Assembly: GCA_004835665.1 (NCBI GenBank) | Contig: RBKR01000028.1 | Span: 186,001 to 250,000 of the forward strand | DNA: 64,000 bases | Origin: Phoma sp. XZ068 | Lineage: Eukaryota > Ascomycota > Dothideomycetes > Pleosporales > Didymellaceae | Direction: 5' to 3' | In this document: in pieces, positions 10,801 through 19,929 of the stretch | Numbering within the stretch: the first letter of the stretch is position 1 | How the letters are laid out: every line of letters begins with the position of its first letter | Translations under genes and position numbers: made by a program | Notes under the pieces: generated by a model | The model's input: only the letters and a program-made list of their open reading frames with translations | The model's database searches: none | What the model was told of the DNA's origin: nothing

Positions 10801-11695
10801 GTACAGAGTGCTGTATGGTCTCTGTAAGCAGCGCGACACATTCCTCTAGCTGTGCTGCGTCCTGTGTTGCAAGCGGGTCTGGGATGTTCTGGACACCCAT
10901 CTCCACTAGCCCAGCGAACTTGGGTAGGCTTGCCTCGGGGACCCTGTAATGGTACTGTTCTAGATGCGGAGTGCCTGGTGTGGAGAGGGGAACAGAGGTT
11001 ACTATCGTCTCATGGTCTGACCCGCTGTGCATGCTAGCATCCACAGCAGACTGGGCGAATGGGATGTTAGAGAAGGTAAGGTCCAGGACATGGCCAGCGC
11101 AGTGTGTTGGCTGTCCTGGCACACCAATGTAGTCCATAGAGGCGTTAGCAGCCCATCTAGCTAGCTCCACACCTCCGTTGGCTGCAGTGATAGTAGGCTC
11201 AAAGGATTCGTGTCTAGCGTTAAAGTCGCCCCCTACAAGGCAGAGTTGAGGGGGTATGAGATGTGTGACGTATTGGATGACGTCTGGGGTGTGTGGCTGT
11301 CTGTAGCAGTTGAGTATGGCAACTCCATTCACTACAGCCCACAGCATGTCTGGGTGGTTGAGGCTCTCTCTAGCCTGGTATCGTAGGTGGTGTCCTTTGC
11401 GGATGTAGGTCATCACCCTAGGGCGGGCTGAGCCTGGTGTGTTGGGGCTGTCCCAGGTGCTGATAGGTGCGAGGTGTATGAAACCAGGGTGGGTAGAAGT
11501 TCTGGAGTTGGCACATGTGAAGGGCTCTTGAACACACACAACATCTATGCCCTTCTGGAAGGCCACCTCTAGCATTGTGATGTGCCAGGGCGAGCTCCTG
11601 CTGACATTAGCCCAGCACACGCGGAGTTGTTTGCTCGGTAGGCTGGGTTGTTGACGCCTGTTGTAGGCTGTGATGTTGTAGGGGTGTTCTAGCAT
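7862..11695 (-). CDS. LINE ORF2 polyprotein, copy 2 (intact)
   Basis: A 1277-aa open frame with the same domain order as copy 1. Endonuclease residues are seen in VCVQEPF, GGDFNARHESF and SGSDHETIV. Reverse transcriptase shows CGTPQGSPLSP and FGYADDVCLY. RNase H shows VTIFSDGSEQY, DAEAVGAW, CIDSTSVIW and GNEAADRLANL. A C-terminal CSCRQDKTPEHLALC may bind zinc. By family knowledge the product nicks target DNA and copies element RNA in place. The ATG overlaps the ORF1 stop codon (ATGCTAG), which suggests termination-reinitiation. Confidence 0.95.
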   Translation of the reverse strand: MLEHPYNITAYNRRQQPSLPSKQLRVCWANVSRSSPWHITMLEVAFQKGIDVVCVQEPFTCANSRTSTHPGFIHLAPISTWDSPNTPGSARPRVMTYIRKGHHLRYQARESLNHPDMLWAVVNGVAILNCYRQPHTPDVIQYVTHLIPPQLCLVGGDFNARHESFEPTITAANGGVELARWAANASMDYIGVPGQPTHCAGHVLDLTFSNIPFAQSAVDASMHSGSDHETIVTSVPLSTPGTPHLEQYHYRVPEASLPKFAGLVEMGVQNIPDPLATQDAAQLEECVALLTETIQHSVQTAGKPDRKEGRAAPWWTKECKTAYQAYKQARQLGSGSLLEERQAFKTTVRQAKRQYWRHVIDNAKDDKDLFKIIAWHKLTPENQDTPLVVNGTTISDSLEKAEALREQVLNRYTAEDDLRHYPGQENADPLPWSTHISLEETERNTVGVSSTSPGTDRSTVRLLRACWAQVGELIRRIFQRCLELNHFPAQWKLAEVAMIPKTGRTDRTSPRSWRPIALLSCIGKGLERTVARRIAWTAMTHKILSPQHGGALPKRSAADLTAAFTHDTEAAWILGKHVTMVTLDVQGAFDALLKNRLLHRMAQQGWPQRTMLFVDSFLTARRVRVRLGQVTTPSYPVACGTPQGSPLSPVLYTLYLAELLSMDTERRFGYADDVCLYRASHSMDNNVELLASDLRQIRAWGEANKVTFAPEKQEMIHLTRQRSSYAPPCVVDEQLTIHPILPGGEHSQPALRWLGMWFDRRLTFRRHVATRTAKAAKVAYHIRSLARSTYGPPASSLRKATIACVYPSLLYGTECWYRGRTKQPHSLKPGGPQEVSAYIGWHIAAIDKTLAIAARGILPAWRTTPIATLLRDAGLLSAAVALEEAKLRFATHLRTTDADHPLTRRTAVPIVNRGVKTGQPQRVKTKVQQMASLLPEIPRTTLTAPHYSTGCRTDPTLGINKKTAATAFNEWWAQLSPLDVTIFSDGSEQYTKEGEKRVTYGFAVYQNRKQLQTGRGSLHPTSHVFDAEAVGAWRGLQHTIRQPELRTHRIWLCIDSTSVIWCLRGDAPPTSQWAFLECHGAMDTHDVSIKWAPGHLGIEGNEAADRLANLEAQHPSPPTGKAALPTLSGIKTVARKTLRRTQRTWWSDKKTKLSRWYKSWDLDYAPRRGPKELDLPRAILAKLLSIRTRHGDFAWYHRKYNHKDANLTCSCRQDKTPEHLALCRKTLGTFSRWPLRPPIPPSSQAEGLAYTAALVGDPEAFEAFIKLTQYYTRICPR

Positions 11696-13344
11696 GTTGA
11701 TGGCGGGTCATCGCTCATGCTGGCGTCTTCCCTCTCCGAGGTGGACGGGTCAGTGTGGATAGTTGATTGTGGGCGGATGCTGCCGGCAGACAGTTGTCCT
11801 ACATTGAGACTTCTCTGGCCCGTGGCGGCCCGCCTTGGTCTCTTTTTTCCGCCAGTGGTAGAGGAGGATGCATAGGAGGCAGTGGTTGTAGGAAGTGACG
11901 CTCTGTTGTCTCCTTCTTGCCTCTGGGTGCAAGGGTGGGGAGGCGCTGTCTCCAATGTCTCTGTAGGGGTAGCCTCGGGCTGAAGTGTTGCCTGTCTGAG
12001 GGTCTCTTCAACGGTCCTGTAGAGGTGCTGCTGTGCTATCTTGCCTGCGCGACGGATAGCCTTCAGCTCGGCCCTCGTAGGCTTGATGGTGTGTCCGTTG
12101 ACCCGGCGAGGGGCTGCAGGGCAGTTGGCGTGGCTAGCTGGGTATGGTCCGTGGCAGTTGGCGCACACGGCTTTGTGGGGGCAGCTGTCCCCATACTGTC
12201 CTTGGTGTCTGTCTGTGCGATCTCCGCAGTGCACGCAGCGCGCTACCTGAGTGCACCGGGCAGCGTTACAGTAGCCCTGGCAGCCTGGGTTGTGGCGCTG
12301 TATGGTAGGGTGCTTGTTGATCACTTTTGAGTACTCGCTGATACCAAAAAGACGGAACGAGCGGACTGGCTCTTTGTAAGAGATGATCCAGGTAGTAAGG
12401 CCACGGTGGTTGGCTCCATGTCGTGAGGCCCTGCAGCTGACCGGCTGCTTGCCTGTTTGCGAGCAGGCCTCTTCCTCCACTAGCTGGATAGTAGTGGGTA
12501 GTTCTGTGCCGTCCAGGGTCCGGAAAGAGGTAGGTACTCCTTGTACTGCGTAGTTGATCCAGCGTTCTGGGATCCTCACCGCGTCTCCGTCTAGTGCTCT
12601 TACTAGAAGTTCCTGGTTTTCTTGGGTCATAAGTTGGTCCCGGATAGACATGTTAGCGGGGGTGATCGCCCAGCCTGTTTTGATTGGTGATGCGGTAGGT
12701 ATGTCCTTAAGGGTGATTCCTCCTATGCTCTTGCATACTGCCTGCCTTACCGCAAACGGTGAGGGTTGTTGCAGTCGCATTGTCGGGTTGGAGATAGCTA
12801 TGAAGATTCGATTGTCCTCTTTCGGCGTAGCCGGCGGGCCAGGTCGGGATCTAGCAGGGATCAGGGGTCGGTTGGCACCCCTATCTGAGATTTGGGGGTC
12901 TCTGGCTACGTCCGCCCAAGAGCGGCGTCCTGACTCTTGGCTCCCGGGGTTGCTGCGACTGGTGTCGCTGCTCCAGCGGGAACTAGGGGGGGAGTTGCTC
13001 AAGGAGAGAGAGGTTAGAGCCAGAACGACTCTCAGCTGCAGCTCCTCGGCGATTCTGGCTTCTTGAGGGTTAGTATAGCCTTCTGCGTGTTGATCTACGG
13101 CTACTGCAAAGGCAGCAGTGATGGTGTTCCATAGCTGGGCAGTCTGCTGAGTCTCGGTGATGTGGCGTTGGACGGCATCAGAGACTCGAGGTTTAGGAGC
13201 GCTCCCACCGGGGTTCTGGCTGCTCAGAAGAGGTGCATGGTGATGCATGTACTCCTGGGGCCGTCTTGGGGCGCGTGTATAAAGCTGCTGAGGGATCTCA
13301 GGGTCTGGGGACCCTGTGTGCTGGGAGGAGGAAGACTCTGCCAT
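11689..13344 (-). CDS. LINE ORF1 nucleic-acid-binding protein, copy 2 (intact)
   Basis: A 551-aa frame. It has a Ser/Pro/Gln-rich N-terminus, a central conserved region (AISNPTMRLQQPSPFAVRQ to about residue 330) and three CCHC-like knuckles near residues 360-430 (CVHCGDRTDRH, CPHKAVCANCHG, CPAAPRR). The C-terminus is basic (KKRPRRAATG). By family knowledge ORF1 coats element RNA. This is the only unbroken ORF1 of the three long copies, so it could supply protein in trans. Confidence 0.9.
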   Translation of the reverse strand: MAESSSSQHTGSPDPEIPQQLYTRAPRRPQEYMHHHAPLLSSQNPGGSAPKPRVSDAVQRHITETQQTAQLWNTITAAFAVAVDQHAEGYTNPQEARIAEELQLRVVLALTSLSLSNSPPSSRWSSDTSRSNPGSQESGRRSWADVARDPQISDRGANRPLIPARSRPGPPATPKEDNRIFIAISNPTMRLQQPSPFAVRQAVCKSIGGITLKDIPTASPIKTGWAITPANMSIRDQLMTQENQELLVRALDGDAVRIPERWINYAVQGVPTSFRTLDGTELPTTIQLVEEEACSQTGKQPVSCRASRHGANHRGLTTWIISYKEPVRSFRLFGISEYSKVINKHPTIQRHNPGCQGYCNAARCTQVARCVHCGDRTDRHQGQYGDSCPHKAVCANCHGPYPASHANCPAAPRRVNGHTIKPTRAELKAIRRAGKIAQQHLYRTVEETLRQATLQPEATPTETLETAPPHPCTQRQEGDNRASLPTTTASYASSSTTGGKKRPRRAATGQRSLNVGQLSAGSIRPQSTIHTDPSTSEREDASMSDDPPSTC

Positions 13345-13490
13345 CCCAACAAGCTCCCTTACGCGTCAGCGCGGGGGGCTAGGCGGACGTTAGAGGTACT
13401 CCCAGAGTGGCCGCGGCGAGGCGGATTAGTTGCTGGGATTTTTGGAGCCTCTGTGAAGGAGACCCAAAAATCAAAAGATTGGTGTTCGGG

Positions 13491-14693
13491 GGGGTCAGGG
13501 GGCCATATACCGGTGGCTCTGAAGGAGGTAAGTATCGTGGATTCCTGAAACGAGGCCTGCCACGCCTTCCAGAATAGGGGAAAGAAGTCACCCTTCTTGA
13601 TTGCTGATAGCCCCTGGCTTCTCTCAAGGAAAGCTGTGAGCTCGTTAGAGTAGGCCTGTGAGAGTGGCTTGAACAAGCACACATCGAGCGGCTGCAGCGT
13701 GTGGGTTGAATGGGGAGGAAATACAGCCAGGAGTATCTTGTTTTTATGACAATAGTCAATAAAAGCAGGTGTTGTATGTGACCCATGCCCGTCAAGTATA
13801 AGTACTCGGTACTGACGTTGAGCTTTCCTTCTGGTGTATCGATCGAACACGTTTTTGAGCCAGGATAAGCCAATATCGTCGTTCGTCCAGCCGGTTGGGG
13901 ATGAGCTGACTACTACTGAGTGTTCCCATGGCTTGATTTCGTCCACCCAGCTTGATTGTATATCGTTACTTGCCGACGCAAATATGAGGCTTGGTCACAC
14001 ACATGCTACAATAGTAATCCACTCACACGAACCATCCTGCATGGCTTCTCTAACCCTTTTCTGTTCCCATAATCACTTGCTGAACACTTGTTATGAACGA
14101 CCTATAACACCTATTAAGAAGCCCATCTCATCCATATTGTATGTGTGCTGTGGCTCAACGTCATACTCGGCAAATTTGGTATGTAGGAGATCGAAATATC
14201 GGCTATAACTTGCCCCTAAGTCAGCTTGGTGACGATTACGATCCATACTGGTTGTCCACTTGGATACTAGTTGCTCGGGGTGGCGGTGGAGGAAGCGGGT
14301 AACCCAGGACTCAGAGACTGGTTCTCAAGCAATCTGTGACGCATATTTTTGTATAAATAATCGTGTAGGAGGTAGACCTCACTCTGTTAGCTCAGTGATT
14401 ATACAATATAAGCTGCTTTTCTTGTAGTGGGTCAAGTTTCTGTTGGTTGAAGTTCTTAGTCTCTACAGGTGCTTGAACACGCTTGTGTCTCCGCGCTAGA
14501 GTTATACGAGATACACCACATTTAGCTGCAATATCCTTGTAGCAAATTTTTTCTCCTAGATTCAGCGCATCAATAGCTGCAAGCGCATCGTCAATAGGTG
14601 CCATAGTGGTTGAGTAATGACGCGTCAAAGTATGGCGTTGTTCTTGGTGTTCGGTCGCCACGCGCCCGCGATCGGCCACGTGTCCGTGCACGT
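13491..14693 (-). mobile_element. Pogo/Fot1-like element C, 5' half, split by LINE insertion
   Basis: The left end on the minus strand starts at 14693 after a TA (14694-14695), with a 41-bp terminal sequence (14653-14693) like the 40-bp terminal repeat of element A. The transposase begins with IDDALAAIDALN (14621 downward) and its helix-turn-helix GVSRITLARRHKRVQ, followed by several stops and small deletions. The DDE part near 13946-13510 is open again (SSPTGWTNDDIG, LILDGHGSH, LQPLDVCLF). The frame stops at ATGIWPPDP, where LINE copy 2 begins. The 3' half is not found next to LINE copy 1 and seems lost. Confidence 0.85.
13510..14641 (-). pseudogene. Pogo-type transposase, element C, broken
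   Basis: Aligning by eye with element A (59.1-61.2 kb) shows near-identical coding segments. There are stops after QLILYNH (14392), a stop in the YNMDE-containing region, and a small deletion before ASNDIQ. Catalytic Asp residues are present in VDGHGSH-like (ILDGHGSH) and PLDVCLF contexts. The remaining C-terminal coiled region is missing because of the LINE block. Confidence 0.82.
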
Positions 14694-14781
14694 TATTGCT
14701 TGTCATTTCCGTGCTAGACCCGAAGAGCTTACAGCGTTCAGCTAAACTCACAGTTTGTGCCTTACCCTTCGCAGACTCCAC

Positions 14782-16340
14782 CTACGGCATACCGGGGTAG
14801 TAGCGCCTGCTATCGTGATGACCCAATGGCCACGACTTATATGATGCTGGAAGAGTGAGTAAGATAAAAGCCAGAGAAAAGCTTTCGTGGTGACCTCGCA
14901 TGCACCGCTCCGAGCCAGGAGGCTGACTTCCGTGCAGTAAGCTTATATGAGGTACTAGAAGGTGGACTTAGGCTGGATAATACTGACACCAGAGTCCACA
15001 GCTTGCCCTACGCGTATTCCCAGCAATACACCTATGTAGGACGAGCTAATGTGCGATAATACATAACAAGACAACACGACTGTCTGCAACCTATTAATAT
15101 ACGTAGATAAAATAAATACATGATTGCATTCTCCTCCGTAAGTGTGCAGTCATAAGAAACGAGATGCAGACATGCACGTGCAGAAGTACATCTTCATCTC
15201 CATCTCCAAGGCAGCGGAGAACTAACGAAACCGGAGGTCGGATAAAGCTACCGGCAACAGCGTGTAAAGCTTTCTTGCCACCTGAATATCAACGCCACGG
15301 TACTGGGTAATCAGCTTGATCGCTCATTCATGGTGATTCCATCACGCTCCGTGGCAAGCCGTTCTGAGCGTTGCTGGTGCTGATGATGATCTCATCCCAA
15401 GTGGCCCTTTTGTGGAACCACATACATACGGCCTATGCTTTCCCGTTTGTAGCTAAGCAATAACGGCAACACTTATCTTAACTCGGTAGGCGAAGTCAAT
15501 GAGCTGCTGGGATCTTGAGAAGGTACGAGCGAAGTGAGCTGGAAAGACAAAGCTAACGCGGCAATGTCAACGGGGAACATGGTTGTAAGCGCAAAAGTCA
15601 TGCAGAGAAAGCAGCAAGATCGGCGACACCGTCCATGGCCTAAATGTGGTTTCGTGCCCGCAGACCACGGGTGAGTGCAGGGCGCTGCATTACAGTCAGA
15701 TGCTTATTGTGACCGCAGTGCAAACTTGCCAAGTGGCGTTTTCCACGTGCCTCCTACCTCTCTTTGCGGATAGGCGTCGCGCATGGTGGGTAGCCTAGCG
15801 AGGCGCCTGCATGGTGATGCGATTTCAGGATGGCAGGTTTTGCGCAATGGTAAGTGTTGCCGGCCTACGACGTGGTCCGAGCGGTGCTCCAGGTGCCTTT
15901 TTGCTCCGCGGCACTTTCGCATGCCACTAAGGGCGATGATCGATCTTCCCGTAGCCGTGCGTAGATATCGGCTGGCAAGCCATCAGCTCTACGTAGCAAT
16001 TAGGCAAGCGTAGAGGACGACATTTGCTAGTTGTGAGCATCGAAATCAGCACAAGTCCAGCGAAGATCCGACATTAGGTGCATCCGTACTATTTCACGCA
16101 TGTTGACGGTTTTCGTTGAGGTAAAGTTGGCTATAGGAGCTAGGTTGACGCTGTGGGGTGGTGTTGGTGGGGAGAGCAGAGGATGAGGAGCGGGCCGCGC
16201 GTCGCTATTATGGTTTTCAAAAGACCTGTTCGACCCACTTTTGTTAGCAAATCGGTTTCTCCGTTACATTCCGTCATACATTTACTCACCCAATTAGATG
16301 ATTATAAGGAAAACAAAACCCCGCAGTCGACGTCGAAGTC
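14782..16340. other. Intergenic stretch, nothing recognised
   Basis: No coding frame with recognisable motifs, no long repeat and no obvious RNA gene was seen in these 1.5 kb. Short overlapping ORFs near 15.7-16.0 kb look like chance frames. Confidence 0.45.
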
Positions 16341-16359
16341 GATAGCGATATCACCAAGT

Positions 16360-17355
16360 ATGTCTCATCCTCCTGAGCGTAATGGGAGACCTACGGGGCA
16401 TAAGTTGCAGCCGTCGTTGCTGCAAATGGTGCTGGAGAGGATCCGCGACGGCCACGACAACTGAAAAATATAGTGATCAACAGGGGTCGCCTGCTCAACG
16501 ACACGGCGGATTCGACTATCGCTCGAATACTTCGGGCAGCCATACGGGCCACCTGGTGTGAGGATCGGTAGACCGCCTACGTTGAGGCAATTTCATAAGG
16601 ATGAGCTTTTAAAGCACCTCCGGGGCAAGCCGACATGTTACCTGGACGAAATGCGGGCCTTCTTGTACGACGACTTCAACGTACAGGTATCCATAGTGAC
16701 GATTTGGAGAGCGCTCGAGAGTATGAGGTGGAGCAGAAAAGCGGCTTCAAAAGCTGCAGCTGAGCGTAATGAGACTCGAAGGCGCGCCTTCGTGCGCGCT
16801 GCCAGCAGAATTACACTGAACAAGTCGTCTGCCTTGATGTGAGCGCTTGTAACGAGCGTACGGGCGACAGAAAGTACGGTTGGTCGCCTGTTAACACGCC
16901 TGTTAACGCTGTATACTCAGCGCGTCGCTCGGAGAGGTGGAGCCTTCTGCCAGCCATGGATGAGAGCGGGTATATTGATCACCTGCTGTTTCAGGGAGCC
17001 ATCATGGCAGAGCTAATGGAGGATTTCGTGGCGAATAAAGTGCTGCCGTACTGCAAGCCATGGCCAGGAGATCGCTCAAATATTGCTTGACAACCCGTCA
17101 ATCCATAGGTCGCCGAGGATCCAGTTATTGTATCGAGAGGCAGGCGTAATACTCGAATATTTGCCGCCCTACTCGCCGGATTTCAACGCAATCGAGCAGA
17201 CGTTTAAGGCGTTAAAAAGCTGGGTAAAACAGAACTTCGAGCGGGCGGGCATGTACGATAGCTTGGAGTTTCTCTTTGAGGAAGGCGTACAGGCGGTGTG
17301 CTACGATATGCCCGCGGCAAGGCGATACTTCAAGTACTGTGGCTGGGTGGTGTAG
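16360..17355 (+). pseudogene. Tc1/mariner (DDE_3) transposase relic
   Basis: Three fragments in different frames follow the order of a fungal mariner transposase. They are an HTH part with GRPPTLRQFHKDELLKHLR (from 16561), a core with CLDVSACNERTGDRKYGW (around 16835-17090), and an end with LLDNPSIHRSPRI plus PPYSPDFNAIEQTFKALK (17083-17355). The usual DES at the first catalytic site reads DVS here. At least two frameshifts and an in-frame stop after RDGHDN near 16464 make it inactive. I did not find convincing terminal repeats. Confidence 0.82.
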
Positions 17356-17732
17356 CGGCACTTGAGGGTGTCGGGCGACTGTGAATGCCATGTCAGCTGA
17401 TTTTCGCGGCGGTGAAGATCTCGCACCCACCAGGTCTAAAATAAAATAATTCGCTGCGAGATCTAGAGAAAATGAGGCCGTAGAATTGATCCCTATTGTC
17501 TGTTTTAGTATAGCTGTCGTGGTTGTGGAGCTATGGGTGGCGAGAGTTAGGTGGTGTTGACAAAAGTTGGTGTTCGGGGGCAGCCATATTGACGCTGGTA
17601 AGGGCGTACTTAGCCAAAAAAAAAAATCTCAAAACATCGTCTGAAGTCAGTTCAAATAGCGGTGGCCCAAGCTTATATACAGAAAAGTTCTCTGTACGTC
17701 GCCAACTTTTCCCTCACCTTTACACTCCACAC

Positions 17733-19510
17733 CTACTCAGGCACCTCGTTACGTTCTTTCCGCTCGTCGTCTCTATATTGTATATACGCGGCTTGCTCTA
17801 TTTCGCTTTCTGTCAACCCCTCGTACGAGGATCGCCACTGAATCGCCATTTTCCGAAGTCGCAGGAGCAGCGGCACCGGCAGCTTGAAATCCTCTCTCCA
17901 AACACTGAACGGCATGCCAGCGTCGGACGAATCCATAAGCATATTCAGGTCAATCTGGGCCCCCTTTACAACCTCTGTGAGAACATGAAGTCTGCAAGAA
18001 GAATGAGAGCTGTGTTCTTTAAGGAGAGTAAAGCTCTCGAGACTTTATACTGTATCAAGGAGTGATCTAACTGTGTGGGGTAAGGACTGTGTATGAGGAT
18101 CATGTGATTTGGCAACAACCTCATTAAGCACCTTCTGAATCTCCGGAACTTGCTGGGCGAAAGCTTTGGGTTTCCAGTACTCGAAGAAGTGCCGGATTTG
18201 GTATGAGAGCTCGGGCATATTGTTGTAAGCCAGAGGCTCCCAATTCAAGTTCGACGACGACGACGACGCCGACGCTGCGTCTAGCGGATGACGCTGAGAT
18301 AGTTGACTTTGTGCTAACTGCTGCATAGTACTCGCCTTGATCAATTTAATACACTTATCGAGGGCATCGCCAGAGCCCCCATCCTCTGCCATTTTCTTCC
18401 GCCTCTGCGCTTTCTCATCCGCCGCCCGGGTCCTCGCGTTGGCCAACGAAAGTCGTATATTGTCCGAAGGCTCGTCGATAGTACTCTGCCCGAGGGCCAC
18501 CTCTCGCGCCCATATCGCTACGATGTTACTATTCGCCGGGTAGTGATCCTCGAAACGATCAGGTCTCCCTGGCGTACGCGATATCCAGCAACACAAGGAG
18601 TGATAAGAGCACTTCGCGTCCTGGCACCTCCACTTGTCGCGGATTTCGAGCGCTCTGCCGTTGCCCACATGCTCAGCGGCCAGTAGGTCCGGTAGGTCAA
18701 GCAGCTGCTGGTTTGTTGCCGTCAGTCGAAAACCTGGCCGATTCTGTAATACCCCCCCCCCCCCATTACGCCCTTGACTGGTCTGAGAGCTGCCTTCTGT
18801 CGACACTGGTGTGAGCTTCAAGTCAAAGTCAATACGAGACGTTCATTGACTGCTCCTTCAACTGCCGGGCGTGCCCTAATCCCTGGTGCAACCCTGGCGG
18901 GTCTCCACGCCTGAGAGACTTACAGAGTCGCATTTCTTTGGGTTGCCTGCTCGTATATACGGTGGCCGAGAGACTTTGGATGTTAACTTTCTGCGGGAGA
19001 TCCTCGCAGGCCAGCTCTATTACGACTTCGTCCGCCCATCGCCAGAAGCTTGAACAGTATATATGATCATGTACGGCCTCGCTATCGAAGTTTTGGTGCT
19101 GCGCCAGAGGCTCCCTGCCTAGGAAAGCTCGCCAGCCACATGTTACGTACGGCTCACTTTCGTACTCTGGCTCTTCCGCCTGCTCGATGGCAGGCACCTC
19201 AACAACCTCATCCTCTGGCTGTTGCCCTACATGTACGCCCTCATCCAGGACCTCATCTGGCACCTCCGGGGGCAGCGGGTGCAGGTTCTCGACGTCCTCG
19301 GCGTATGCGTCAACCTCAGGACGGTCATCGTCATCCTCGAAAAGCTCCTCCGCCTGTACGTCTACGGCCAGTTGACTGGGTTGTTGTTGCAACTCCCGCC
19401 AGAGGTGCCCTGCCTGCCCTACTTGGCGACTTTTTCGGACGTTTCTTGGGCAGATTTCTCCCAGCCTCGAACACCTCCGGCGCCGTACGCCTTTTACGAG
19501 TCTCCGGCAT
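17733..19510 (-). CDS. Unrecognised multi-exon protein with Cys motif and acidic N-terminus
   Basis: A chain of coding-like segments on the minus strand. An N-terminus with basic clusters (LPKKRPKK, possible nuclear signal) starts at ATG 19510. It is followed by a very acidic segment (ELFEDDDDRPEVDAYAEDVE), a region ending before 18829, a region with WRCQDAKCSYHSLCCW (possible metal binding), and a last exon from about 17968 to 17733 ending ERNEVPE. The last two can be joined by a GT-AG intron (donor after LLDT near 18050). The earlier joints need a frame change (near 19.42 and 18.83 kb), either small introns or frameshifts. I do not recognise the family; a transposon accessory gene is possible. 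Confidence 0.45.
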
Positions 19511-19517
19511 GATCAAT

Positions 19518-19700
19518 TCACTCCTTGGCACGTTTTAGGGCGTCTACGAGCTTTAATATGGGTGTATTTTCGTTCGAATTATCCGAATCTATGACGAAAT
19601 CTATGGCGCCAAATGATTCGTCGGAAGCGATCATGAGAAAAACACCGATAGTAGCGTGAACAGCGACATTGACGTTAGTGGGTACCTGTTTCAGACTCAA
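19518..19700 (-). other. Short open frame upstream of the unknown gene
   Basis: About 60 codons end in LVDALKRAKE and stop 8 nt before the ATG at 19510. It contains a weakly hydrophobic stretch and an acidic patch (DSDNSNEN). A splice acceptor-like CAG precedes it near 19690. It may be an upstream exon of the neighbouring gene or unrelated; I cannot assign a function. Confidence 0.25.
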
Positions 19701-19929
19701 AAAGGCGCTATTAATAGCTAGAACCTAAAAAAGAAGGAAGAAAAATAAAAAATCAGGGGGCAAACCGTCCGAAGCAAAGATGTAGAATGGGGAGAAATAC
19801 AGGTACCATAAAAGAGGCAACAGCAATAGCAGGAGTGATTAGGATGGATGACTGAAAATAGACCTTCTTTATTTTCCTGCAACGCAGACAGATATTTATA
19901 TCTGTCGACCGTCGATTAATGTGTAGCTA

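Larger units (their letters stand above)
7419..13490 (-). mobile_element. LINE copy 2 (Tad1-like), full length
   Basis: A complete element on the minus strand: 5' leader from about 13490, ORF1 (13344-11689), ORF2 (11695-7862), a 3' UTR with a GA/GT microsatellite, and a terminal run of four TTGG units (7419-7434; CCAA on the element strand). Both ORFs are open and a 15-bp direct repeat flanks it, so it could be a recent, possibly competent insertion. It lies in a pogo-type transposase gene and directly upstream of LINE copy 1. Confidence 0.92.
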
